DNA from: Climacteris rufus
Taxonomy: Eukaryota; Chordata; Aves; Passeriformes; Climacteridae
Direction: 5' to 3'
NCBI GenBank assembly: GCA_013398175.1
Contig: VZRZ01001082.1
Span: 35,415 to 99,414 of the forward strand
Length of the DNA: 64,000 bases
Shown: positions 24,593 to 35,130 of the stretch, one piece after another
Layout: each line of letters opens with the position of its first letter
Numbering within the stretch: the first letter of the stretch is position 1
Position numbers and translations under genes: made by a program
Notes under the pieces: model-generated
What the model was told of the DNA's origin: nothing
The model's database searches: none
What the model saw: the letters and a program-made list of their open reading frames with translations, nothing else

Positions 24593-25344
24593 TAAGCTCT
24601 TTAAGTCACTCAAACTCTTCGTACAGTGTGAACCTCCGGTTTTCTCTCCTTCTCCCTGTTCCTTTGCAGCTCACTTTAACTCCACACCCCTCGAGTTGTC
24701 GCCGACCAGGACCAGGGGCACCATGTGGCACGATGGACACCATGTCCTGTCCCCTCACACAACTCTTGCCCCGTCTTTCATTGCCATCCTCAAAGCTGAT
24801 ACAGTCACAAAGCTCCAGTAACGAAAAGGAAGGAAAGAAAAAGAAGAAATAGCACAGGAGCTGTTTAAAAATCTGCTCACACAAAAGTCGCTGCCAGGAC
24901 TGAGATCCGACTTCAAAACTCCTCTGCATCTCTAATGACCTTTTAATGGCTCTCATTACAGAACATCTCCCTCAGCCCTGCCTCATCCCTGCCTGCCAAA
25001 ACAAAGCCCAGCATTTCCACAGGCAAAGCCCAGCTGTTCCAGTGATCCATTCAAGGGCTTCAAAAAAGTATTAAAAATGCAACTCTGTCAAACGAGAGCT
25101 TCCACTCCTGGGTGCTGTTGCCTTCCTTGGATGGCAGCTCGTTTAACCTGCCTCCTTAATCAAGCATTTCCCACCCAGTGGGAGCTGCCACGGAAAATGG
25201 GGCTTAGAAACAAAGGTTCAGCATCAGGAAAGCAGAGAAAGTAATGATAAAATTTATCTCTTTCACTCTGAACAGCCATTACCTGTCACATGTGCTCCTA
25301 ATGTTCAGTATAAACATATTTAATTGTTAACAGAGCAATACAAA

Positions 25345-25740
25345 TCGGAGAATGACAAAATGGTTTGGGTTAGAAGGGACCTTAAAGCTCATCCTGTTCC
25401 ACCCCTGCCATGGGCAGGGACACCTCCCACTGTCCCAGGCTGCTCCAAGCCCCATCCAACCTGGCCTTGGGCACTGCCAGGGATGGGGCAGCCACAGCTT
25501 CTCTGGGCACCCTGTGCCAGGGCCTCCCCACCCTCCCAGGGAACAATTCCTGCCCAATATCCCATCCAACCCTGCCCTCTGGCAGTGGGAAGCCATTCCC
25601 TGTGTCCTGTCCCTCCAGCCCTTGTCCCCAGTCCCTCTCCAGCTCTCCTGGAGCCCCTTTAGGCACTGGAAGGGGCTCTCAGGTCTCCCTGAGGCCTTCC
25701 CTTCTCTAGGTGAGCACCCCCAGCTCTCTCATACCCCAAA
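25345..25740 (-). mobile_element. CR1 LINE fragment, long copy
   Basis: Reverse CR1: GGTTTGGGTTAGAAGGGACC, CCTGCCATGGGCAGGGACAC, GGGATGGGGCAGCCACAGCT, GGGAAGCCATTCCCTGTGTC and the CTCCTGGAGCCCCTTTAGGC block. It is the same subfamily as 19990 and 32660, in opposite orientation. Confidence 0.92.
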
Positions 25741-26479
25741 GTGCATCAGGTCTGGGTCCTGTGGGGTGCTGTGCACATGGAGAACATCCCAATAAATCCT
25801 CCTTCCCTTAGAACTCTCTGGTCTCCATGCCTGGCATTTCTTCTACTCCCTCTTTCAGAGATGATTCATGTCCCCCTCAGCCCATGCCCTGCACCACTGG
25901 TGGGATCAGCTCCAAGGAAATCCGTCCACTCCCACTGTTCCCTGCTGGAGCTGCAGTGGCACAAACCTGGCACTGCCCAGGGTGGCAGGGAGGGAATGCT
26001 GCAGTGTAAGGCAGAGCAAGCTGGCAGGGTAACAGCACTTCTTCCAAACATCATGTCTGGCAGGTTAAAAAGGGAAAAAGAGAGGAGCTAATGGAACAAA
26101 ATCACTGCCTGGCTGCGTTTTCCCAGCTCAGATCCCAGCTCAGAGCCACTGCAGAAGGAGGGGAGGCGTCTGTCTCGCACCATTCCCTGCTGGACAGATG
26201 GAAACCACAGGCAGGGGAGCACCACAGCTCTCCAGGGCCATGCCAGAGGGAAAAAGCAGGGAGTCCCAGCTCTACTGTGTGCCACAGCCACCCTCTCCCA
26301 CTGCTTCCCAGTTTGCTCCCAGCTCCAGAGGCTCTGGATGTTTCCTTTCCCAGGAATCACCCTCCACAGTGTTGGTCATTGCACATTCACACATTTTTGA
26401 TGGAACTCCATCAGGGAGATCTGCAGGGGAAGAGCACTTGGTACCTGCTCAGTCCCTGGCTCATCCCAGCCATGGATTC

Positions 26480-26560
26480 CCAGAATCCCAGGATGGTTTG
26501 GGTTGGGAGGAACCTTAAGGATCATCCAATTCCAACCCCACTGTGTCACCTCTCCAGTGA
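26480..26560 (-). mobile_element. CR1 LINE 3' terminal fragment
   Basis: Reverse CR1 end: CCCAGAATCCCAGGATGG, TTTGGGTTGGGAGGAACC, CATCCAATTCCAACCCC. Confidence 0.75.
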
Positions 26561-27599
26561 CATTGGCCAGCTCACAACCAGTCCCTTCCCCATCCAAAAA
26601 AGTCAAATTATCAGGGATACTGGTGAGCTTCTCCCATCAAAACCATCCAGAGGCGCTGGTGTGGAGGATTCCAAGCCCTTCCCAGCACTGCACCATCCTC
26701 CCCCCATGCTCTCCAGGTTTTCCAGCTCCAAGCAGCTGCTGGGAGCATCAGCTGCATCCTCATCCCCAGCTGCCTGTGGGACAGCAGGAGGAGGGATTAG
26801 CCCTGCATCTGTCACGGGTGAGTTTGGGGCTGAAGAGCTTTAAGATGTCTCTGCAATGCATTACCCACCTCCTTCTCCGATTTCTCTGAGTCCTGACAGA
26901 AATATTTAATGTCTTATCTGAATGCATCAACCTTAGAATGCATCCATCTTCTGTGAGGGGGAGGTGGGTCTGGGATACTGATAGGAGGGTGGGCAGCTGC
27001 CAGCAAAAAAAAGTTGATCACCGTCTTGCACATTTTTTTCCTTTAAGAAAATAGAAATCATTTGAATGATTTTATGAGACCAAAAATAATTCTTACAAAA
27101 TTATTTCATCCACACTCTGCTGAAGGCAACAAAAACCAAGTGTTTTCCCTGGGCTAAATCTGTCTGACCTGCACCCAAACCTTGGAATTTCCCTGCAGCA
27201 GGATCAGAAGGGGATGAACATCCCAAGACACACCAGGCATGGCGGCAGCACGTCCCATCCCCAGTGCTGGGTCCTCACCATGAGCAGAGCTCTCTAAAGG
27301 ACATAAATGCTGATTGTGGTGCTCCTTAGAGCAGGAAAAGGCTGCATGGACACACAGAGATCCACAGCGCCCCAGGAATGGGCAGTATCCCATGGGAAGG
27401 TGCTTCAGCCTCATCCTGTGACTCCACCCTTGGAGCAGCATCTCCTGCCAACATTATTTTGGTGGCAGGAGGGTTCCTGTGCCATGGGGTGGCAACACCC
27501 AGGCTCTGGGAAAAGCACCCACAGGAACTCCCCAAAGTGGGGCCAGCGAGCTGTGAGAGATCAGTGAGCTCTGGGAGGTTTGGCCCTTCCTTTCCTTGG

Positions 27600-27925
27600 G
27601 ATGTGCTGCCCACACTCATCAGGGGGATCAGATTTAGGTTTAGATGGAATATTGGGAAGGAATTGTTCCCTGTGAGGGCAGTGAGCCCCATCCCTGGAAG
27701 TGTCCAGGGCCAGGTTGGATGGGTTGGAGCAGCATGGGATAGGGATACAAGAAAATCTTTTCAGTGAAAACAGTCACTGAACCCAGGGATGTGGTGGATT
27801 CCCCATCCCTGGAAGCTTTCAAACAATTGGATGGGTGTTGGACCATCTCCTCTCAGCTCCCTCCCCCACAGATGCTGGGCCAGAGGAACTTCTGAGCATC
27901 CTTCCAGGTCATTCTGAGATTTGAT
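27600..27925 (+). mobile_element. CR1 LINE fragment(s)
   Basis: Sense CR1: TAGATGGAATATTGGGAAGG, TTGTTCCCTGTGAGGGCAGT, GGCCAGGTTGGATGGG, then a second diverged part with GGTGGATTCCCCATCCCTGG. Two nested or adjacent CR1 types are likely. Confidence 0.75.
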
Positions 27926-28159
27926 GGAGGGCTCACGCTACTGCAGCCCCTAGAGAGCCACGCTGTCACCTCCTTGTCCCCTCCCAGCACTGCTGCCCCC
28001 CAGCAGGCACCAGGGATGGGGAGGAGAGGGATGGAAATCAGGGAAAAGGAATCCCACTCACGGCAGCAAACCCCATCTCTCCTTCCTGTGGAACTGCTGA
28101 AACCACTGGGGCAAAGCCAAGGAAACAAAGATTTACCGATGGAGGGGCTCATGCCCTCT

Positions 28160-28790
28160 GCCCTGCCATTTCCCTCCATCTCTCCATGTCCCTCTGTCCT
28201 GCCATGTCCCCACATCCCTCTGTGTCACTCCATCCCTCTGTCCTCCTGTCCCTCTGTCCTCCTGTGTCCCTCTGTCCTGCTGTGTCCCTCCATCCCTGTG
28301 TCCCTCCATCCCTCCGTGTCCCTCTGTCCTGCCGTGTCCCTCTGTCCTGCCACGTCCTTCTGTCCTCCTGTGTCCCTCTGTCTTGCTCTGTCCCTCCATC
28401 CCTCCGTGTCCCTCTGTCCCGCCGTGTCCCTCCATCCCTGTGTCCCTCCATCCCTCCATGTCCCTCCATCCCTCCATGTCCCTCTGCCCTGCCATGTCCT
28501 TCTGTCCTCCTGTGTCCCTCTGTCCCTCCATCCCTCCATGTCCCTCTGTCCCTCTGTGNCTCCCCCTGCACTGCCCTGTCCTTCTGCCCTCCTGTGTCCC
28601 TCTGTCCCTCCATCCCTCCATGTCCCTCTGTCCCTCTGTGTCCCTCCATCCCTGTGTCCCTCCATCCCTCTGTGTCCCTCTGTCCCTCTGTATCCCTCCA
28701 TCCCTGTGTCCCTCTGTACTGCCATGTCCCTCCATCCCTCCGTGTCCCTCCGTGTCCCTCCATCCCTCCGTGTCCCTCCATCCCGCACCA
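28160..28790. repeat. Minisatellite, about 630 bases, TGTCCCTC-based
   Basis: Imperfect tandem array built from TGTCCCTC, TGTCCTGC and CATCCCTC words. It is strongly pyrimidine-biased on the plus strand. It opens overlapping frames in several phases on both strands (repeating Cys-Pro-Ser on plus, Gly-Gly-Thr on minus), which is why long but meaningless frames appear here. Confidence 0.95.
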
Positions 28791-28859
28791 GCAGCCACGT
28801 GCCGGGTCCCCCCTGTCCCCAGCAGCCCCGGGATCGGCGCGGTGTGACCTGAGGTGGTC

Positions 28860-29110
28860 TCTAACCCCGCAGGAATCACACTGCCGGCGGGGACAGCAAT
28901 TAGTGCTGCACTAATTGCCATCCCTGCGGCGCAGAATCGCCCTGTCAAGGTTGACGAGCGCTAAACAGAAGCTGATTTTTTCGTCACTTTGTTGCTCTCT
29001 TGAGTTCCTGCAGCGGGAAGGGCACGGGAGGAGGGTGCTTAATTTTGCAGAGGTTTTTTTTTTCTTGATTGATGACCCCGAGAGAGCAAAGCTTTTCAGC
29101 CGAGCGCTCC
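28860..29110. promoter_or_regulatory. Candidate conserved regulatory element
   Basis: Unique sequence, richer in CpG than its surroundings, containing a 23-base palindrome at 28896-28918 (11-base arms GCAATTAGTGC around a single T). The palindrome carries two inverted TAATT homeodomain-type cores. Function is inference; no conservation data are available here. Confidence 0.35.
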
Positions 29111-29584
29111 TCACAGGCTGAATGAAGCCTTCGCACAATGAAGGAGCAGCGGGGACGAGGAATCCCTGTGCCACCAGCCGGCAGTCAGGAAGCACTTCCC
29201 TGTGCCAGTGTCCCCGTCTGCCCCCAGCGAAGCCCCGGGTCCCCCCGAGCCGCTGCATCCCACAGAGCCGAGGATGCTCAGCCGGTCACGCTGTGGGATG
29301 GGAAGGAAGGGGACAGAGCCAGCCTTGCAGCCGGGTTTGTTTAAAAACAGGGAGCAAAGCACCAAAATCTGTATTAATCACGTAATGGGGTGATAGGTTG
29401 GGTGAACAGCCATACACTCTCTTTTTTAGGTGAAGGAAATGAGGTTTCTGTGCTCACATCTGTCCCCAACAGATGCCAGGAGCAAAAGGCAGGAGCAGGG
29501 AGAGCCCCTTCCCTCACCTCTCTGGGAAAGAGCTGCAACACCAGCGCAGCCCTTTCCAGATTCCAGAGCTTCCCCGTGGAGGAG

Positions 29585-29690
29585 GGATCCTTGTGGGTCC
29601 TTCCCAATTCAACATATTCTCTGATTCTGTGATTCTTTGGTTCTCTGATTCTGTGATTCTCTGATTCTTTGACTCTCTGATCCTTCCTCA
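29585..29690 (+). repeat. CR1 3' tail expanded into an octamer array
   Basis: A short sense CR1 end (GGGTCCTTCCCAATTCAACA) is followed by about eleven GATTCTNT-type units up to 29685. The CR1 tail is normally two to four such units, so this one is expanded. Confidence 0.85.
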
Positions 29691-29985
29691 CTCCCTGCAG
29701 CCTCGAGCCTGAGCCTGCACCCAGCCAGGGCCACAAGGACTGAGCCTGGCACCCAAGAATCCATTTATATCCCCCAGCTTTCCTTTCCAGACAAGCCCCT
29801 ATATAACCAAACCCCCTGAGGAGCCGATGACCCCATCCACCTCCATGTCCAGGGAATGGGCCCCACCTCGGAGCCCAGCTGTAAAACCATTCCCAGCTCC
29901 TGCCAGGAGCACCACAGCCAGCATTCCTGGCCCACACAGGCAGTGCCAGCCCCACGCTGGCTGTGGCAGCCAAGATTCCTGTCCT

Positions 29986-30013
29986 GTATATATAAATATA
30001 AATATATATATAG
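29986..30013. repeat. AT microsatellite
   Basis: TATATATAAATATAAATATA-type tract of about 28 bases. Confidence 0.9.
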
Positions 30014-31884
30014 CACACCCTGAACATACACAAAGAGCTCCGGCTTCCTCAGCCGGGGGGGAGCGACGTTACGTCAGCCCCCACGGCCAGGACCTCAACC
30101 AGGAGCAGATGGCGGCTCCTCCTGCAAGAAATTAGGAGTTTTTGGGAGCCTGCCCAGAGGAAGGAGGTGTGGGCAGCCACTCCGAGCTGCTTCTCACACC
30201 AAACTCTGTGTCTGCCCCCGGGAGCTTCCACCTAAACCCAGCCTGGCTTAGTTTGGGCTTGACACCAGGAGCTGGAGGGTCCTGGCAGTGTTTCCACAGG
30301 GGCAGGCACTGGTTTAGGTGTGACATTTTCCCATGGGAATGATGCCTGTATCATCCAGCTCAGCTCCTGGTGAGCTGATCTGATCCCAGACCTGCAGTGA
30401 TCCGTCACACATCTCCTCTGGGAAATCTTCCCCTTAGGAACAGCACTTACCCACCCCTGAAACCATTCCCCAGCACACCAGAATTTAAATGGAATGATAT
30501 GGAATGAGTTCCACCTACTAGGATGCAAAAAATAGAGGTGAAAGCAGCTCTGGCACCCTACTGTGCTCTGTGGTGGCACACAAGGGGACGTGGGCTGCGA
30601 GTGCTGGTGCTGGCTCAGAGCAAGACCTGGATCCAGAGGGAAAGAGGGGCTTTAGGAAACGAGGCTCAGGGGAAAATTCAAGATTTTTAACTTGGCCTGA
30701 TCTGGAGGGATCTCACGGGGATGCAGCCAAACATCAGGGCTGCACTCCAGCTTCCAGGAATACCAACACAGGCTGAAGATGCAGATCCTGGGAACAGCTG
30801 GGCAGCTTGGGCTGGAAGTTCTCCAATAATTCAGCATGAGACAGACATAAAACAGAGAGGCTTTTCAATCCAAACAGCTCCAGTTGGGCAAAGTTAAACA
30901 GCCCAGCAAAAGGCATCATCCCAGAGCTGGATATGGCAGCCCAGGAGTGGTGTGCACCCACCCCCTCAGTGTCCCTGCATCCCAGTGTCCCATCCCTTAT
31001 GGCTTTGCCATAACTTGTGTCTCCTGTCACCTTGGGAAGGAAGAGGTGGCAGGTGGGACAGCAGCATTTGGGGGGGAACATGAAAACATCCCCCACGTGC
31101 CACATCCCAGGCCTGGGTCAGCACCTTCTCCTCCAGACATGGCCGAGGAAACTGGAGCCACTCCCAGGCTGGGATTCCCAAAGCTCCCAACAAGGGTTCA
31201 GAGCAAGGGGGGTGCAACCAAACAACCCCAAGGGATCCAGTGCAAGAGGTGTTTGTGCCTTTGACCGAGGGAAAGCACCAACTCACTTCACCTCACCTCC
31301 TCCCTGTTCCCAGATAAAAGGACCAGAGGATTTTAGGGTGGAAAAGGCTCTTTCATCCAGCAGAAAACAGCTGGAAATGGATGCTCAGCAAGCCCAGATA
31401 AGGGCATCCTTCAACAGGACCTGAAGCACAAACCCAGGGGGGCTCTTCCCTCCTCCCTCTGCAGCACAAAACCTCTCTAAGAGGAGCCCCCAAGGACCTC
31501 GGGGATAAAAACTGCATTGTAAAAATATCCTGGTGGGCTCTGTCTGGGCTTCCCACAACTCCTGAGAGCCCTCAGGGTTTGCTTTTCCATGCCCTGCCCT
31601 CGGAGGGGCAGAGCCTCAGGGGAAGGCTCACAGCTGCTCTCTCTGAAGGGGGGAGAGGCGGTGACCCCTGTGTTTGTGCCACTTTAAACGCACAATTTAG
31701 GGTCTTGTCAAGGGGAAAAAAATTGGTAATGCCATATAATTGCCTAATTAAGGATGTCATGACCCTCCATAGCACAGGGTCAAATGGAAAGGACAAAAAA
31801 GTCCAAATCTGGGATTTCTGGATTTTTAAGGAATTGGACTTGGAAGTAGGTAAGATTATCATCATCAGGCTCAGATATAAATGT

Positions 31885-31935
31885 GATATAATATAAATAT
31901 ATATATATATTTATATATAAAATTTATATAAAACA
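31885..31935. repeat. AT microsatellite
   Basis: Imperfect ATATA/TATAA tract of about 50 bases including a pure TA run. Confidence 0.9.
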
Positions 31936-32659
31936 CATGCAACTGTACACAGACAGCACCGATACATCACAATTTACATCCAATTTTCCTTATTGTCATT
32001 CGGTTCAGTGTTTAATTTCCCATGTGCACATTCCCAACACAAGCACATGGAAGCAAAAGATCCCAAACTGGAGGACCTTGCATGATGCTGGATCTGACAT
32101 TCTGGAGTCCCAGGACCTCCAGCAGGATAATTTCCTGAAAACCTATTTTTCCCCAACCCTGAAGCAAGAATTGCCATCTGCAGGAGCCAAGCAGTGCATT
32201 TGAGGATGCATCCCTTAATTAAGCAGATTTTAATTGGATGACTCCAGCTTTAATTAATGGCAAATTGTTCGTGCGCTTTCATTTTTGGATCACATTCCCA
32301 GACAGGATTTTCCTGGGTTGATCTGGGGAGTTTTGTGGCTTGCAGAGCTGCGTTGCAATCATGATTTATTGCACCTCATGAGGAAAAAGCAGCTCCCAGG
32401 AGCCACTGCACCAAGGAGCTTCCCACTTTCTCCTCCTTTTTACCCAGAGCATCCCATGAATGTCTGGATGAGCTCAGCAAACCCTGGAGGCTCCCAGGTT
32501 GTGCCCCCTGGCACTGAGGACATGAAGGGGCAGCTGGGGCTCATCCCACCCCACAGCATCCCAAATCCAAAAATCCCTGCCAGTGCCACCCCACCCTCAC
32601 AGACCCACAGCACTGCAGGGCTGCTCCTTAGGAACTGCTGCAGCTTCCAGCATAAAAAC

Positions 32660-33110
32660 AACAAGAGGAGACCACGGAGATGATCCAAGGGCTGCAGCCC
32701 CTCTGCTCTGGAGCCAGGCTGGGAGCGCTGGGGGTGCTCACCTGGAGAAGAGAAGGCTCCAGGGAGAGCTCAGAGCCCCTTCCAGTGCCTGAAGGGGCTC
32801 CAGGAGAGCTGGAGAGGGACTGGGGACAAGGGATGGAGGGACAGGACACAGGGAATGGCTTCCCACTGCCAGAGGGCAGGGTTCGATGGCATATTAGGAA
32901 GGAATTGTTCCCTGGGAGGGTGGGGAGGCCCTGGCCCAGGGTGCCCAGAGAAGCTGTGGCTGCCCCTGGATCCCTGGCAGTGTCTAAGGCCAGGCTGGAT
33001 GGGCTTGGAGCACCCTGGTCTAGTGGAAGGTGTCCCTGCCCATGGCAGGGGGTGGAATGGGATGAGCTTTAAGGTCCCTTCCAACTCAAACTATTTTATG
33101 TTTCTATAAA
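32660..33110 (+). mobile_element. CR1 LINE fragment, long copy
   Basis: Sense CR1: CCACGGAGATGATCCAAGGG, GAAGGCTCCAGGGAGAGCTC, GGATGGAGGGACAGGACACA, GTGCCCAGAGAAGCTGTGGC and the AAGGTCCCTTCCAACTCAAA end. It reaches the 3' terminus. Confidence 0.93.
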
Positions 33111-34019
33111 ACCACAAGTTCAATTACTGCTCCCTTAAAATTCAACCTCTCCACCATTTCCAAGCCAGCTGGGTGCTTGGATTAGAGTTCATGGGATGGA
33201 TTTGATTCAGGGCAAGCACTGTTTGTTAAAGGACATGGGTGTGCTCCAGTGGGAGCAGTGGCCAGGGGGGACAGGACACCAGGAACACCAACAGCTTCCC
33301 ACCCCAACCCAGAGAACCAGGAACAGCAAATCACCATATCCTGACTGAGCTGGAGTGAGCAAAGAAGACAGGGATCCTTATTTCCTAATGGATCCAGCTG
33401 AGAAATGGATCCTAATTTCCTTCCAGCCCCAAGGTGCCACAACTGCCACGTGCTGTGCCACATGCTCTGCCACTGCCCAGAGCAAAGGAACACAGAACCT
33501 CAACAAGGTCTCACCAGCTCTGAACACCAATCCCAGCTCCAGTCATGAGCTGCTCTCCTCTGGCACTCGCTCCACACTTCAATTATTCCCCACTTGCCTC
33601 AGGATCAGCGCTCAGGGCACCCGGCCAGGCAGGAGTGCCACAGGTCAGTGCTGCAGCTCCTCAAGCCAAGCCCAGCTCCAAGGTCAGGATGTCCAGCCAA
33701 GCTCCACCGGCAGCTGCCCCTCGCTCCCCATCCTGCTCCTCGAGGGTATTTCCTGGAGCTGTGCCACCACCCAGGCCTTCCTTGGAGCAGAACTGCTCCA
33801 TCAGTAGGGACTGCCTGGACAACAAGAGCCTCCCCAAAGAAGTGTCTGGTTTTAGGCCAAAGCCCAGGAGAAACACACCTCTGGAGGACTGTGCCCTGTG
33901 CACCAGCTGCATCCACAACAAAACCTGAAAACATCGCTGAGTTCAGGACCTTCCCCAGCCTGGGCAGCCGTGACCAAAGGGTAAAGCCATGCACACGGAT
34001 GATGCTCTGTCAAAGGTGA
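33111..34019. other. No supported gene
   Basis: Nothing recognised between two sense CR1 copies. Several overlapping frames at 33355-34019 lack domains and splice context. Confidence 0.4.
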
Positions 34020-34220
34020 GGGTGGGCAGGCCCTGGCACAGGGTGCCCAGAGAAGCTGTGGCTGCCCCTGGATCCCCGGCAGTGCCCAAGGCCAGGCTGG
34101 ACAGGGCTTGGAGCAACCTGGGATAGTGGAAGGTATCCCTGCCCATGGCAGGGGGTGTCACTGGATGATTTTTAAGGTCCCTTCCAGCCCAAACCAGTTT
34201 GGGATTCTGTGATTCTACGA
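34020..34220 (+). mobile_element. CR1 LINE 3' fragment
   Basis: Sense CR1 with CAGGGTGCCCAGAGAAGCTG, AAGGCCAGGCTGGACAGGGC and a complete GATTCTGTGATTCTACGAT tail, directly abutting the CpG island. Confidence 0.92.
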
Positions 34221-34239
34221 TATGAGACATTTGAGAGGC

Positions 34240-35130
34240 CACGCACAAATCCCAGCCCACCCGGCTGCTCTGCTCCCGCAGGGACCGGGACCCACACCCC
34301 GCTCCAGGGACCTCTGTGCCAGGGGGACACCGCGAAAGGGCCCGTCCTGCCTGCCCCCACAGCCCAGCAGCTCACGGGGGGCTCCCCTCACCGTGACCGG
34401 AGCCGTTCTGCCCCCAAACCGCTCACTCCTGCCCCGCGGGGTCCCCCGCGCCCCCATCCCGGGAAGCGCCGCCGCATCCCCGCAGAGCCCCGGCGGCGGG
34501 NNNNNNNNNNNNNNNNNNNNNNNNNNNNNNNNNNNNNNNNNNNNNNNNNNNNNNNNNNNNNNNNNNNNNNNNNNNNNNNNNNNNNNNNNNNNNNNNNNNN
34601 NNNNNNNNNNNNNNNNNNNNNNNNNNNNNNNNNNNNNNNNNNNNNNNNNNNNNNNNNNNNNNNNNNNNNNNNNNNNNNNNNNNNNNNNNNNNNNNNNNNN
34701 NNNNNNNNNNNNNNNNNNNNNNNNNNNNNNNNNNNNNNNNNNNNNNNNNNNNNNNNNNNNNNNNNNNNNNNNNNNNNNNNNNNNNNNNNNNNNNNNNNNN
34801 NNNNNNNNNNNNNNNNNNNNNNNNNNNNNNNNNNNNNNNNNNNNNNNNNNNNNNNNNNNNNNNNNNNNNNCGCCCCGTCCTGCGGGGGGGACCCGGCCCC
34901 GGCCCCGGCGCGGCCCCGCAGGGCGCGGGGAGGGGGAACACGGGGGTCATGTCCCGCATCACCCCCTCCCCAAACCCAGCCCGGCCAGCGCCCCCCGGGC
35001 ATGAGGAGATTGGGGGTGGGGGTCCCCGCTTCCCCCAGGGCCGGGCACGGACAGACAGACACTCCCCACACAAACAGACAGGGCTGTAGCTCCAGCGGGT
35101 GCTGCAGGGGTTGCTGACACCCCCCTCCTG
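34240..35130. promoter_or_regulatory. CpG island interrupted by an assembly gap; candidate promoter
   Basis: Both sides of the 370-N gap are dense in CpG and lack CR1 sequence, for example 34410-34500 and 34871-34940. It lies between the CACNA1B 3' end and the TSPN exons, so it may be the 5' end of the TSPN gene, which is transcribed leftward. No initiating exon can be read because the core is missing. Direction and gene assignment are inference. Confidence 0.5.
34501..34870. other. Assembly gap (370 N)
   Basis: A run of N inside a very GC-rich stretch, typical of promoter first exons that resist sequencing in bird assemblies. Single ambiguous bases also occur at 20367 and 28559. Confidence 1.

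Larger units (their letters stand above)
29691..32659. other. No supported gene
   Basis: No exon or RNA gene supported. Holds two AT microsatellites, an ATF/CREB-like TTACGTCA at about 30069-30076 and homeodomain-site-rich AT DNA at 32210-32270. Confidence 0.4.

Noticed and set aside
26091..26843. Plus-strand frame of 250 codons
   Set aside because: Includes a CR1 end at 26480-26560 and no recognisable domain.
28133..28948. Long frames of repeating Gly-Thr or Cys-Pro-Ser proteins
   Set aside because: They are translations of a minisatellite, open in several frames on both strands.
34209..35117. Frames of 227-302 codons across the CpG island
   Set aside because: Most of each is the N gap; the readable ends are low-complexity GC-rich translation.
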